In this document: positions 8,756 through 17,544 of the stretch, piece by piece
Position numbering within the stretch: position 1 is the stretch's first letter
How the letters are laid out: the number at the start of each line of letters is the position of its first letter
DNA from: Agromyces sp. LHK192
GTDB lineage: Bacteria; Actinomycetota; Actinomycetes; Actinomycetales; Microbacteriaceae
DNA length: 64,000 nucleotides
Assembly (NCBI RefSeq): GCF_004006235.1
Contig: NZ_CP034753.1
Coordinates: 3,286,001-3,350,000 of the forward strand
Reading direction: 5' to 3'
The notes under the pieces: generated by a model
What the model saw: the letters and a program-made list of their open reading frames with translations, nothing else
The model's database searches: none
Told to the model about the DNA's origin: nothing
Position numbers and translations under genes: made by a program

Positions 8756-8993
8756 GCCGCCCGGGGACACTCGGCCTGGATCTCGGCACTGACCCGGAGT
8801 TTCGCCCTCCGTGAACACGCGTGTCGGTAGGTCCTCCTAGGTTGAAGGAATCCAGCCGAAATGTGAGGCTGGAGCGCTGCGCGAGCGCATGGGGGTGCGA
8901 CACCCGCGCAGCGCCCCGATGTCGAACCGCGCGCACGAACCCGCCGGCGAGACATCCGACCTTCCCGTTTCGCGCCCCCGACCTGGAGAACCA
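8756..8993. other. Intergenic region before the ABC exporter; no gene seen
   Basis: The 238 nt hold a small hairpin CCAGCC/GGCTGG (8852-8872) and a -10-like TAGGTT near 8838. Translation of the exporter could be extended upstream to 8889, but the ribosome site favours 8994. Confidence 0.5.
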
Positions 8994-10727
8994 ATGCTCG
9001 CGCGCCTGCTCCTCCGCTATCTCAAACCCTACAAATGGCTCCTCCTCGGGGTGCTGGTGTTCCAAGCGCTCTCGGCCGTCGGCAGCCTCGTCCTCCCCCG
9101 CCTGAACGCCGACATCATCGACGAGGGCGTCTCGAAGGGCGACACCGAGTACATCTGGCAGACGGGCGCCGTCATGCTGGCGCTCTCGCTCGCCCAGATC
9201 ACCGCGTCGATCATCGCGACCTACTTCGCCGCGAAGGCCGCCATGCGACTCGGCCGCGACATCCGCAACGACGTCTTCGAGCGGGTCTCGAACTTCTCCG
9301 AACGCGAGGTGTCCAGCTTCGGCGCCGGTTCGCTCATCACCCGCAACACAAACGACGTGCAGCAGGTGCAGATGCTCGCGATGTCGACCGCGACCTTCCT
9401 GATCACGGCGCCGCTGCTGGCCATCGGCGGCATCGTGCTCGCACTCCAGCAGGATGTCGGGCTGAGCTGGATCATCGGCGTCGCGGTCCCGACGCTGCTC
9501 ATCCTCGCCGGCGTCATCATCGGGCGCATGGTGCCGCTGTTCCGCACCTACCAGCGCAGGCTCGACGCGGTGAACCGCATCATGCGCGAGCAGCTCACCG
9601 GCATCCGGGTCATCCGCGCCTTCGTGCGCGAGCCGATCGAGGAGGCGCGCTTCCGTGAGGCGAACACCGACATCATGGTCGTCGGCCGCAACGTCGGTTC
9701 GCTCTTCGTCCTGCTGTTCCCGCTGTTCATGCTGATCCTCAACGTCACGACCGTGGCCGTGATCTGGTTCGGCGCGATCGAGGTCGACGCCGGCAACGTG
9801 CAGATCGGCACCCTCCTCGCCTTCATGCAGTACATCGGCATCATCCTCGGCGGCGTGCTCATGGCGAGCTTCATGACGATGATGATCCCCCGCGCCGCGG
9901 TGTCGGCCGACCGCATCGGCGAAGTCCTCGCGGCCTCGACCTCGCTCGAGCGGCCCGCCGACGCGGTCTCCGCGTTCCCGGCGCCCGGCAGGGTCGAGTT
10001 CCGCAGCGCAGGCTTCACCTATCCGGGCGCGGAGCACCCCGTGCTCTCCGACATCACGTTCGAGGCCCGGCCCGGCGAGACCGTCGCCGTGGTCGGCTCG
10101 ACCGGAGCCGGCAAGACCACGCTCGTCTCGCTCATCCCCCGGCTCTTCGACGTGACCGACGGGAGCGTCCTCGTCAACGGCGTCGACGTGCGCGAAGCCG
10201 ACCTCGAGGCGATGTGGAAGACGATCGGGCTCGTCCCGCAGCGACCCTTCCTGTTCACCGGCACGGTCGCCTCGAACCTCCGGTTCGGCCGGGAGGACGC
10301 CACCGACGAGGAGCTCTGGCACGCACTCGAGATCGCGCAGGGCCGTGACTTCGTCGAGAACATGGAGGGGCAGCTCGAGGCGCGCATCGCGCAGGGCGGC
10401 ACCAACGTGTCGGGCGGCCAGCGGCAGCGACTCGCGATCGCCCGGGCGATCGTGCACCGCCCCGGCATCCTCGTCTTCGACGACTCGTTCTCCGCGCTCG
10501 ACCTGACGACCGACGCCCGGCTCAGGCAGGCGTTGTGGCGGGAACTGCCCGAGGTCACGAAGATCGTCGTCGCGCAGCGCATCTCGACGATCACCGAAGC
10601 CGACCGCATCATCGTGCTCGAAGACGGCGGCATGGTCGGGCTGGGCACGCACGAGGAGCTCCTCGAGACGAACCAGACCTACCGCGAGATCGTCGAATCC
10701 CAGCTCGGAGTGGAGGCCGCCCGATGA
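8994..10727 (+). CDS. ABC exporter half-transporter A (degenerate ATP site subunit)
   Basis: The 577-residue protein fuses six membrane helices (about 1-310) to an ATPase domain: Walker A GSTGAGKTT (about 367-375), signature VSGGQRQR (about 472) and Walker B LVFDDS. The catalytic Glu after Walker B is Asp (residue 497) and the switch His is Gln (residue 528, VVAQRIST). This matches the degenerate-site subunit of heterodimeric exporters of the TM287/288, BmrC/D and LmrC/D kind. ATG 8994 follows GGAGA. Its stop overlaps the next gene's start (ATGA), so the two subunits are translationally coupled. Substrate unknown; drugs, lipids or peptides are all exported by relatives. Confidence 0.9.
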   Translation: MLARLLLRYLKPYKWLLLGVLVFQALSAVGSLVLPRLNADIIDEGVSKGDTEYIWQTGAVMLALSLAQITASIIATYFAAKAAMRLGRDIRNDVFERVSNFSEREVSSFGAGSLITRNTNDVQQVQMLAMSTATFLITAPLLAIGGIVLALQQDVGLSWIIGVAVPTLLILAGVIIGRMVPLFRTYQRRLDAVNRIMREQLTGIRVIRAFVREPIEEARFREANTDIMVVGRNVGSLFVLLFPLFMLILNVTTVAVIWFGAIEVDAGNVQIGTLLAFMQYIGIILGGVLMASFMTMMIPRAAVSADRIGEVLAASTSLERPADAVSAFPAPGRVEFRSAGFTYPGAEHPVLSDITFEARPGETVAVVGSTGAGKTTLVSLIPRLFDVTDGSVLVNGVDVREADLEAMWKTIGLVPQRPFLFTGTVASNLRFGREDATDEELWHALEIAQGRDFVENMEGQLEARIAQGGTNVSGGQRQRLAIARAIVHRPGILVFDDSFSALDLTTDARLRQALWRELPEVTKIVVAQRISTITEADRIIVLEDGGMVGLGTHEELLETNQTYREIVESQLGVEAAR

Positions 10728-12862
10728 CCACCCCCGCCCCGAACACGGACCGGAAGAACGCCAAGCCCGAGCCGGAGCTCTCCGAGGAGGAGCGCCTCGA
10801 ACTCGAACTCGCCGAACAGGCCCGCATCTCGGCCGACGACTGGTCGGGCGCCGTCGCGCCCGGCAAGGCGAAGAACTTCCGCGAGAGCTTCGGCCGCCTG
10901 CTCGGGCTGCTGAAGCCGCACGCCTGGGCCTTCGCCTTCGTCTCGCTGCTCGGCGCCATCGGCGTGCTGCTCACGGTGCTCGCACCCAAGGTGCTCGGTG
11001 AGGCGACGAACCTCATCTTCGCCGGGGTGATCGGCCGCCAGCTGCCCCCGGGCACCACGACCGAGCAGGCCGTCGATGGCCTGCGCGCCAGCGGCCAGGA
11101 GGAGCTCGCGAACATCGTCGCCGCCGCCGGCGTCACCCCCGGCGAGGGCATCGACTTCGTCCGCCTGAGCCAGGTGATCATCCTCGTGCTCGCCCTGTTC
11201 ATCGCGGCCGGCGTGCTGACCTGGCTCCAGGGCTACGTCATCAACGTCATCATGGTGAAGACGATGTGGCGGCTCCGCGAGGAGGTCGAGGCGAAGATCA
11301 ACCGCCTGCCCCTGCGCTACTTCGACAAGGTGCAGCGCGGCGAGCTCATCTCGCGGGTGACGAACGACATCGACAACATCACGCAGACGATGCAGCAGTC
11401 GCTGTCGGGCGCACTCACCGCGGTGCTCACCGTCGTCGGCGTGCTCATCATGATGTTCTCGATCTCGTGGCAGCTCTCCCTCGTCGCCCTGGTCTCGCTC
11501 CCGCTCATGGGCGTCATCTTCGGCGTCATCGGCCCGAAGTCGCAGAAGGCGTTCGGGATCCAGTGGCGCAAGGTGGGGCGCCTCAACGCCCGCGTCGAGG
11601 AGTCCTTCTCCGGCCACGCGCTCGTGAAGGTCTTCGGTCGCGAGGCGTCGAGCCGCGAGGCGTTCGCCGCGGAGAACGAGGAACTCTACGAGTCCGCGTT
11701 CAAGGCGCAGTTCCTCGCGAACATCATGATGCCCGCGATGATGTTCATCGGGAACCTGATGTACGTCGGCATCGCCGTGCTCGGCGGCCTCATGGTCGCG
11801 ACCGGCCAACTGCGCCTCGGCGACGTGCAGGCGTTCATCCAGTACTCGCAGCAGTTCACGCAGCCGCTCTCGGAGCTCGGTGGCATGGCCGCGGTCGTGC
11901 AGTCGGGCACCGCGTCGGCCGAGCGCGTCTTCGAACTGCTCGACGAGGAGGAGCAGGAGCCCGACGCAGTCGACGCCCCGGCACCCGCCGACGGCGACGG
12001 CACGATCGAGTTCGACCACGTGTCGTTCTCGTACGACCCCGCGCACCCGCTGATCCGCGACCTGTCGTTCCGAGTCGAGCCCGGGCAGACGGTCGCGATC
12101 GTCGGACCGACCGGAGCGGGCAAGACGACGCTCGTGAACCTCATCATGCGGTTCTACGAGCTCGACGGCGGGCGCATCCTGCTCAACGGCCAGAACGTCG
12201 CGGACCTCACCCGGCACGACATCCGCGCGAAGACCGGCATGGTCCTCCAGGACCCGTGGCTGTTCGCCGGATCGATCCGCGAGAACATCCGGTACGGTCG
12301 CGCGGACGCCACCGACGACGACATCCTCGCGGCCGCGAAGGCGACCTACGTCGAGCGATTCGTGCACTCGCTGCCCGACGGATACGACACGATCCTCGAC
12401 GAGGACGCGTCGAACGTCTCGGCGGGCGAGAAGCAGCTCATCACGATCGCTCGCGCCTTCGTGGCGCAGCCGAGCGTGCTCATCCTCGACGAGGCGACGA
12501 GCTCGGTCGACACCCGCACGGAGCTCCTGCTCCAGCAGGCCATGGCCGCGCTTCGCGAGGGCCGCACGTCGTTCGTGATCGCGCACCGGCTCTCGACGAT
12601 CCGCGACGCCGACCTCATCCTCGTGATGGAGCACGGCGACATCGTCGAGCAGGGAACGCACGACGAACTCATCGCCGCGAAGGGCGCCTACTACCGCCTC
12701 TACAACTCGCAGTTCGAGCAGGCCGCGACCGACCTCGACGCCGAGCTCGCGGCGACGGAGGGCACCACGGTCACCGGTTCCGTGCCCGCCGTCGGACTCG
12801 CCGAGGCGACCGAGGAGGCGTTCGAGCGGAAGGTCGACGCCGCGGTCGAGTCCGAGGTGTAG
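10724..12862 (+). CDS. ABC exporter half-transporter B (catalytic ATP site subunit)
   Basis: The 712-residue partner has a charged N-terminal tail (about 1-60), six membrane helices with an extended loop of some 60 residues between helices 1 and 2, and an ATPase domain with Walker A GPTGAGKTT (about 461), canonical Walker B LILDEATS and switch His in VIAHRLST. Its signature motif is VSAGEKQ instead of LSGGQ, which complements subunit A: the intact site pairs B's Walker motifs with A's SGGQ. A C-terminal tail of some 50 residues follows the ATPase. It is followed by a strong hairpin terminator. Confidence 0.9.
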   Translation: MTTPAPNTDRKNAKPEPELSEEERLELELAEQARISADDWSGAVAPGKAKNFRESFGRLLGLLKPHAWAFAFVSLLGAIGVLLTVLAPKVLGEATNLIFAGVIGRQLPPGTTTEQAVDGLRASGQEELANIVAAAGVTPGEGIDFVRLSQVIILVLALFIAAGVLTWLQGYVINVIMVKTMWRLREEVEAKINRLPLRYFDKVQRGELISRVTNDIDNITQTMQQSLSGALTAVLTVVGVLIMMFSISWQLSLVALVSLPLMGVIFGVIGPKSQKAFGIQWRKVGRLNARVEESFSGHALVKVFGREASSREAFAAENEELYESAFKAQFLANIMMPAMMFIGNLMYVGIAVLGGLMVATGQLRLGDVQAFIQYSQQFTQPLSELGGMAAVVQSGTASAERVFELLDEEEQEPDAVDAPAPADGDGTIEFDHVSFSYDPAHPLIRDLSFRVEPGQTVAIVGPTGAGKTTLVNLIMRFYELDGGRILLNGQNVADLTRHDIRAKTGMVLQDPWLFAGSIRENIRYGRADATDDDILAAAKATYVERFVHSLPDGYDTILDEDASNVSAGEKQLITIARAFVAQPSVLILDEATSSVDTRTELLLQQAMAALREGRTSFVIAHRLSTIRDADLILVMEHGDIVEQGTHDELIAAKGAYYRLYNSQFEQAATDLDAELAATEGTTVTGSVPAVGLAEATEEAFERKVDAAVESEV

Positions 12863-12905
12863 TCGGGCCGAGTCGGCGCGAACCGCGCTGACACTCGGAC
12901 GACGC

Positions 12906-12937
12906 GAACGGGCGGATGCTTCGGCATCCGCCCGTTC
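12906..12937. terminator. Hairpin terminator after the ABC exporter
   Basis: A 14-bp perfect stem, GAACGGGCGGATGC with GCATCCGCCCGTTC, closes on a TTCG tetraloop. There is no clear T-run. The stem contains the GGATGC/GCATCC word. Confidence 0.75.
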
Positions 12938-13000
12938 GTCGTCTGCGCCGCACGCGCGTTCGTCTCCGATGGTCGCCCGTTCGCCGTCGCCGCCGTCCCG

Positions 13001-13056
13001 CGGTCGCCGACCGCCGGTCGCCGGTCGCCAGTCGCCGATCGCCGATCGCCGATCGC
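13001..13056. repeat. Eight-unit 7-bp tandem array upstream of the surface-protein gene
   Basis: Units drift along the array: CGGTCGC, CGACCGC, CGGTCGC twice, CAGTCGC, then CGATCGC three times. It ends 13 nt before a -10-like TACACT, so it occupies the -35 and upstream region of the next promoter. Confidence 0.85.
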
Positions 13057-13068
13057 CGAGCCCCGGGC

Positions 13069-13074
13069 TACACT
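13069..13074 (+). promoter_or_regulatory. -10 element (TACACT) placing the start of a leaderless mRNA at 13082
   Basis: TACACT ends 7 nt before the ATG at 13082 and no Shine-Dalgarno is present. The same TACACT-N7-start arrangement occurs before the LacI gene at 40036. Confidence 0.5.
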
Positions 13075-13081
13075 TCCGCCT

Positions 13082-14977
13082 ATGCCCCGCCGCTCCACCC
13101 CGCCCCGCCAGCTGCACGTCCCGACCCGCCGCCCCGTGCGCTCGCTGTTCAGCGGCCTCACCGCTCTCGCGTTGGCCGCATCGGGCGTCGTCGTGCTCTC
13201 GCTCGCAGCTCCCGCCGAGCCCGCCGCGGCCGCGGTTCCGACGCCGACCTGCCCGCCCGACGGCAACATGCCCTCACCCGGCAACATCCTCACCTACACC
13301 GACTCCAACGTGGCCGTGTTCGCCGGCGGCGACCTCGCCGTCGTGGAGAGCCACGCGGAGATCGAGGGCCTGCTGCTCGTGCAGGGCGATGCCACCATCG
13401 ACCGCACGCCGCCCGGGCTCGTCAACATCGGCTCGGTGGGTGTCGGCTCGGGGATCGTCCCCGCTCCGGGCGACCCGATGTTCCAGGTGGGCGGCGACCT
13501 CGACGTGCTCGCCGGCAACAGCATCGACGTCGGGGCGGGCATGGACACCGGCGGCCCCGTCCTCGTGGGCGGCACCGCGACGGGCACGATCCAGACCAAC
13601 GGCGCATCGCTCACCGACGGACTCGGCCAGGCCGCGGCGATGTCGCCGAACGAGGGCTTCGCCTCCGTGATCGCGGCCGCCTCGACCGACCTCGCAGCCG
13701 TCCCCGACACGGGCCTCACGGTCGCCGCCGGCAACATCCTGAGCTTCAACGGCTCGGGCGCCGCCGACCTCGAGACCTTCTCCGTCTCGGCGACCCAGCT
13801 CGGCTTCGCCCAGGAGATCTCGTTCAACGGCGTGACCGACGACAGCGCCCTGCTCGTCAACGTGGTCGGCGCCGACACGATCGCCTTCACCCCGAACTTC
13901 TTCGCGATCAACGGCGTCCGCGTCGACGCGTTCGGCCCGGCCTTCGGCAACGCGGCGTCGCGGATCCTGTGGAACGTGGTCGACTCGCCGAACCTGCAGA
14001 TCCTCGGCACGAGCCAGGTGATGGGCTCCTGGCTGGCGCCCAACGCCGACGCGACCGTGAACGCCAGCACCAACGGCCGCGTCCATGTCGGTGGAAACCT
14101 GACCCTCGGCGGCAGCGGGTCGGAGCAGCACAACTACCCCTGGAAGGGCGGCTTCGGACTGGGCTGCGGCGGCTTCGCCGCCCAGAAGGTCGTCACCGGC
14201 GAGGCGGCGAACCTCGTGCCCGCCGACACCGCGTTCACGCTCGGCTACTCGTACACGGACGGCGCCGGGGCCCTCGTCGAGGGCACGCTGATCGTGCGCG
14301 CCGACGGCGTGGTCGTCTTCGGCCCGAGCGGCATCCCGGACGGCACCGTGGTGACCTTCACCGAGGTTCCGCCGTTGCCCGTGATCCCGGGCGTCGACTG
14401 GGGTGAGCCGGTGCTCGCGCCGACGTCGGTGACGGTCGGCGGCGGTCAGGTCGCCAGGGTGACGCTCACGAACGTCGCCAACCCCCAGGTGGGCCCGACC
14501 GACGGCGCCTTCGCGGTGGTCAAGCAGGTCTCCGGCGGGGCCGCGAGCCTCGTTCCGTCCGACACCGCGTTCACGGTCGAGTACGCGTACGACGTCGACG
14601 GCTCACCCGTGACCGGCTCGCTCGACGTACTCGCCGACGGCGTCGCCGTGCAGGGGCCGTCGCTTCCGGCCGGCACCGTCGTGACCTTCGCCGAGGCCAC
14701 CCCGCCGGCGATCGACGGCGTCGTCTGGGGGACGCCGGTCATCACGCCCGATTCCGTCACGATCGGTTCCGGCCAGGTCGCCACGATCACGCTCGAGAAC
14801 GTCGCGAACCCGGTCGCGCCGACGCCGACACCGACCCCCACGCCTGCGCCGACGCCGTCGGATCTCGCCGAGAGCGGCCCAGGCGGCACGACCGTGATGC
14901 TGACGGCCGCGGGGCTCCTCCTCGTCGCCGGCATGGTCGCGCTGGCCGCCCGCCGCAGGCGCGCCGTCCGTCGCTGA
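13082..14977 (+). CDS. Choice-of-anchor A family surface protein with two DUF5979-like repeats
   Basis: The 631-residue secreted protein starts with a long signal peptide (about 1-51, ending AEPAAAA), followed by a choice-of-anchor A domain (about 55-360, beta-rich, with MGSWLAPNADATVNAS and a YPWKGGFG stretch). Two similar 100-residue repeats follow (about 363-465 and 478-580, each with VVKQVSGGAASLVPSDTAF or close variant), resembling DUF5979. A Thr-Pro stalk leads to LAESG, a hydrophobic helix and a basic tail RRRRAVRR. LAESG resembles the LAxTG signal used by class E sortases, so wall anchoring is likely. No sortase lies nearby. The role is unknown, probably structural or adhesive. Confidence 0.8.
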   Translation: MPRRSTPPRQLHVPTRRPVRSLFSGLTALALAASGVVVLSLAAPAEPAAAAVPTPTCPPDGNMPSPGNILTYTDSNVAVFAGGDLAVVESHAEIEGLLLVQGDATIDRTPPGLVNIGSVGVGSGIVPAPGDPMFQVGGDLDVLAGNSIDVGAGMDTGGPVLVGGTATGTIQTNGASLTDGLGQAAAMSPNEGFASVIAAASTDLAAVPDTGLTVAAGNILSFNGSGAADLETFSVSATQLGFAQEISFNGVTDDSALLVNVVGADTIAFTPNFFAINGVRVDAFGPAFGNAASRILWNVVDSPNLQILGTSQVMGSWLAPNADATVNASTNGRVHVGGNLTLGGSGSEQHNYPWKGGFGLGCGGFAAQKVVTGEAANLVPADTAFTLGYSYTDGAGALVEGTLIVRADGVVVFGPSGIPDGTVVTFTEVPPLPVIPGVDWGEPVLAPTSVTVGGGQVARVTLTNVANPQVGPTDGAFAVVKQVSGGAASLVPSDTAFTVEYAYDVDGSPVTGSLDVLADGVAVQGPSLPAGTVVTFAEATPPAIDGVVWGTPVITPDSVTIGSGQVATITLENVANPVAPTPTPTPTPAPTPSDLAESGPGGTTVMLTAAGLLLVAGMVALAARRRRAVRR

Positions 14978-14995
14978 CCGTCGACCCGACGGCGC

Positions 14996-16156
14996 TCAGG
15001 ATGCCGCGCGGGAGACCTCGGCGAGGTACGCGGTCGAACGCTCGGAGCCGATGATGCCGGGCGACATACGGTTCATCACGTAGGCGAAGGTGACCCCGCG
15101 GTCGGCGTCGGCCACCACGAGCGACCCGCCCCAACCGCCCCAGTAGGCGATCCGCCCGTCGGGCATCGCCTCGGGCGACGACGGGTTCGGCACGGCCCAG
15201 CCGAGGCCGAACCGCAGCGGGATGCCGAGCACGAGGTCGATACCGTCGGTGTGCTCGGCGAACACGCGGTCGACGGTCTCGGGCGCGAGGATCCGACGAC
15301 CGCCGGCCACCCCGCCGTTGGCGAGCACGCTGTTGAGCCGGGCCGCGCCGCGCGCGTTGCCCTGGCCCCCGGCACCGCCGATGCCCGCGGCGCGCCACTC
15401 GCGCGTCCAGGTGATCTCGGCGCCGAGTGCCGGGCCGGTGAAGGTGCGGAACGCGGGCGACTCGGGCGGCATCGCCGCGAAGTCGATCTGCGACGGCGGC
15501 GGCGGGACGACGAGGCTCACTCGCGGCTCCTCGGACTCGGGCAGGCCGAGCCAGAGGTCGGCGCTGAGCGGGTCGGCCAGCTCCTCGCGGACGAACGCAC
15601 CGAGGGTGCGCCCGTCGACCCGGCGCACGAGCTCGCCGACGAGGTGGCCGAAGTCGAGGAGGTGGTATCCCGACATGGTGCCGGCAGGCCACCACGCGGG
15701 CTGGGCCGCGAGCAGTGCCGCAGCGCGTTCGAGGTCGAGGATGGTCGCGGCGTCGACCGGCTGCGCCCACCCCGAGACGCCCGAGGTGTGCATCAACACG
15801 TGCTTGACGAGCACGCCCTCCTTGCCGGCCGCGGCGAACTCGGGCCAGTACTCCGCGACGGGCGCGTCGGGGTCGAGCAGGCCGCGGTCGACGAGCACGA
15901 GGGCGGCGAGCGCGGTCGCGGTCTTCGAGATCGACCACACGTTGGTGATGGTGTCGCGCTGCCAGGGGGCGGTGCGCTCCGGGTCGGCCCAGCCGCCCCA
16001 CAGGTCGACGACGAGGTCGTCGCCCTCGTACACGGCGACGGATGCCCCGAGCTCGTCGCCGTTCTCGACGCGACGGGCGAACTCGTCGCGGAGCCCGGCG
16101 TAGCGGTCGTCGCACGTGCCCGAGACGGCGGGTCCGGCGGTCTGGATGTCGGTCAT
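14996..16156 (-). CDS. Serine hydrolase of the beta-lactamase/EstB family
   Basis: The 386-residue protein has the penicillin-binding fold with nucleophile motif S75-I-S-K78 (in WSISKT), a Tyr motif near residue 152 (SGYHLLDFGHL) and a C-terminal WGGWGGS that takes the place of the KTG box. Such proteins are mostly esterases or lactonases, not antibiotic beta-lactamases. There is no signal peptide, so it works inside the cell. ATG 16156 is preceded by GAGGAGC; the frame stays open upstream but lacks a ribosome site. It shares a control region, with operator A, with the divergent alcohol dehydrogenase operon. I infer that it opens an ester or lactone to start the pathway. Confidence 0.8.
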   Translation of the reverse strand: MTDIQTAGPAVSGTCDDRYAGLRDEFARRVENGDELGASVAVYEGDDLVVDLWGGWADPERTAPWQRDTITNVWSISKTATALAALVLVDRGLLDPDAPVAEYWPEFAAAGKEGVLVKHVLMHTSGVSGWAQPVDAATILDLERAAALLAAQPAWWPAGTMSGYHLLDFGHLVGELVRRVDGRTLGAFVREELADPLSADLWLGLPESEEPRVSLVVPPPPSQIDFAAMPPESPAFRTFTGPALGAEITWTREWRAAGIGGAGGQGNARGAARLNSVLANGGVAGGRRILAPETVDRVFAEHTDGIDLVLGIPLRFGLGWAVPNPSSPEAMPDGRIAYWGGWGGSLVVADADRGVTFAYVMNRMSPGIIGSERSTAYLAEVSRAAS

Positions 16157-16229
16157 GCGGTGCTCCTCAGCGTCATCGGTGAGCGGGTCGAGCCGGGTGG
16201 GCGGCAGGGGTTCCGGCCTGGGTTGCACC

Positions 16230-16251
16230 AACATACCGCGCGGTCGGTATG
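16230..16251. promoter_or_regulatory. Operator A (TetR-type palindrome) between hydrolase and alcohol dehydrogenase
   Basis: Read on the minus strand the site is ATACCGACCGCGCGGTATG, an inverted repeat CATACCG/CGGTATG with 6 nt between. On the plus strand it overlaps a -10-like TATGCT (16248-16253). Three further copies lie at 23726, 33354 and 37241. ACCGACC-type palindromes are known targets of TetR regulators of fatty acid and phenylacetate metabolism (for example PfmR of Thermus). Confidence 0.7.
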
Positions 16252-16305
16252 CTTGTCACCGGTGGATTCCGACCTGACCGCCGCACTCGACGACGAGGAG
16301 GCCGC

Positions 16306-17472
16306 ATGCGCATCACCGGAGCCGTGCTCGAACGATCCGGCGCCCGGGCGCCGTTCGCGCAGAGCCGCCCGTTCACGGTCGGCGAGCTCGAGCTCGCCCC
16401 GCCGGCGCGCGGCGAGGTGCTCGTGCGCATCGAGGCCGCGGGCATCTGCCACTCCGACCTCAGCGTCGTCGACGGCAACCGCGTGCGCCCGACCCCGATG
16501 CTGCTGGGGCACGAGGCATCCGGCATCGTCGAGCAGTTCGGCGACGGCGTCGACGACCTGCCGATCGGCACCCGGGTGGTGATGACCTTCCTCCCCCGCT
16601 GCGGTGACTGCGCCGGATGCCGCACCGATGGGCGCCTCCCGTGCGAGGTCGGCACGGCTGCGAACGGCGCCGGCACGCTCGTCGGCGGCGGCATCCGACT
16701 GCACCGGGCGAAACCGGTCGACGACGCGCCGACCACCGGCACCGGCACGACCGGCGTCGAGCCGGTCCACCACCACCTCGGCGTCAGCGGGTTCGCCTCG
16801 CACGCGGTCGTGAGCCGCACGTCGGTCGTTCCCGTCGGCGACGACGTGCCGCCGGATATCGCGGCGCTCCTCGGCTGCGCGGTGCTCACCGGCGGTGGCG
16901 CCGTGGTCAACGCCGGGCGCCCGGCCCCCGGCGAGCGCGTGATCGTCGTCGGCCTCGGCGGGGTCGGCATGGCGGCCCTGCTCGTCGCCGTCGCGCTCGG
17001 GCACGAGGTGATCGGCGTCGACGCGGTGCCGGCGAAGCTCGCGCTCGCACGCGAGCTCGGGGCATCCGACGCGCGTTCGCCGCAGGACGCGATCGCCGGA
17101 AGCGACGACGGCGACGGCCCGCTGCGCGCGCCCGTCGTGATCGAGGCCGCGGGTTCGGCCCGCGCGTTCGAGACGGCGCTCGCGCTCACCGCCCCCGGCG
17201 GGACCACCGTCACCGTCGGGCTTCCGGCGCCCGACGCGCGCGCCGCGGTCTCGCCGCTGCTGCTCACGGCAGAGGCGCGAACCGTCATCGGCAGCTACCT
17301 CGGCTCCGCGGTGCCGAGCCGTGACATCCCGCGCTACGCCGACCTATGGCGAGCCGGCCGCCTGCCGCTCGAACGGCTCGTGTCCTCGCACGTGCGCCTC
17401 GACGACATCGACGCAGCGATGGACCGCCTGGCCGCCGGCACCGAACTGCGCCAGCTCATCGTCTTCGACTGA
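16306..17472 (+). CDS. Zinc-dependent alcohol dehydrogenase (MDR family)
   Basis: The 388-residue enzyme has the catalytic zinc ligands C48 (GICHSD) and H69 (GHEASG) and the structural zinc cluster C99, C102, C105, C113, followed by a Rossmann motif VGLGGVG near 217. It oxidises an alcohol to an aldehyde or ketone with NAD. The four-Cys lobe and length fit the class III-like branch. ATG 16306 follows GAGGAGG; the frame extends upstream but lacks another good ribosome site. It leads an operon with an SDR and a MaoC hydratase and lies next to operator A, so it is placed in the catabolic regulon. Substrate unknown. Confidence 0.85.
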   Translation: MRITGAVLERSGARAPFAQSRPFTVGELELAPPARGEVLVRIEAAGICHSDLSVVDGNRVRPTPMLLGHEASGIVEQFGDGVDDLPIGTRVVMTFLPRCGDCAGCRTDGRLPCEVGTAANGAGTLVGGGIRLHRAKPVDDAPTTGTGTTGVEPVHHHLGVSGFASHAVVSRTSVVPVGDDVPPDIAALLGCAVLTGGGAVVNAGRPAPGERVIVVGLGGVGMAALLVAVALGHEVIGVDAVPAKLALARELGASDARSPQDAIAGSDDGDGPLRAPVVIEAAGSARAFETALALTAPGGTTVTVGLPAPDARAAVSPLLLTAEARTVIGSYLGSAVPSRDIPRYADLWRAGRLPLERLVSSHVRLDDIDAAMDRLAAGTELRQLIVFD

Positions 17473-17544
17473 ACGCGAGCGCCGCCCCGATCCTTCGAAT
17501 CCGTACCGCCACGACCCATCCCGCATCACCGAGAGGACCACCGC

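Noticed and set aside
14996..16156. Antibiotic beta-lactamase
   Set aside because: The SxxK motif is present, but the protein is cytoplasmic, has no KTG box and lies in a catabolic setting, so an esterase or lactonase is more likely.
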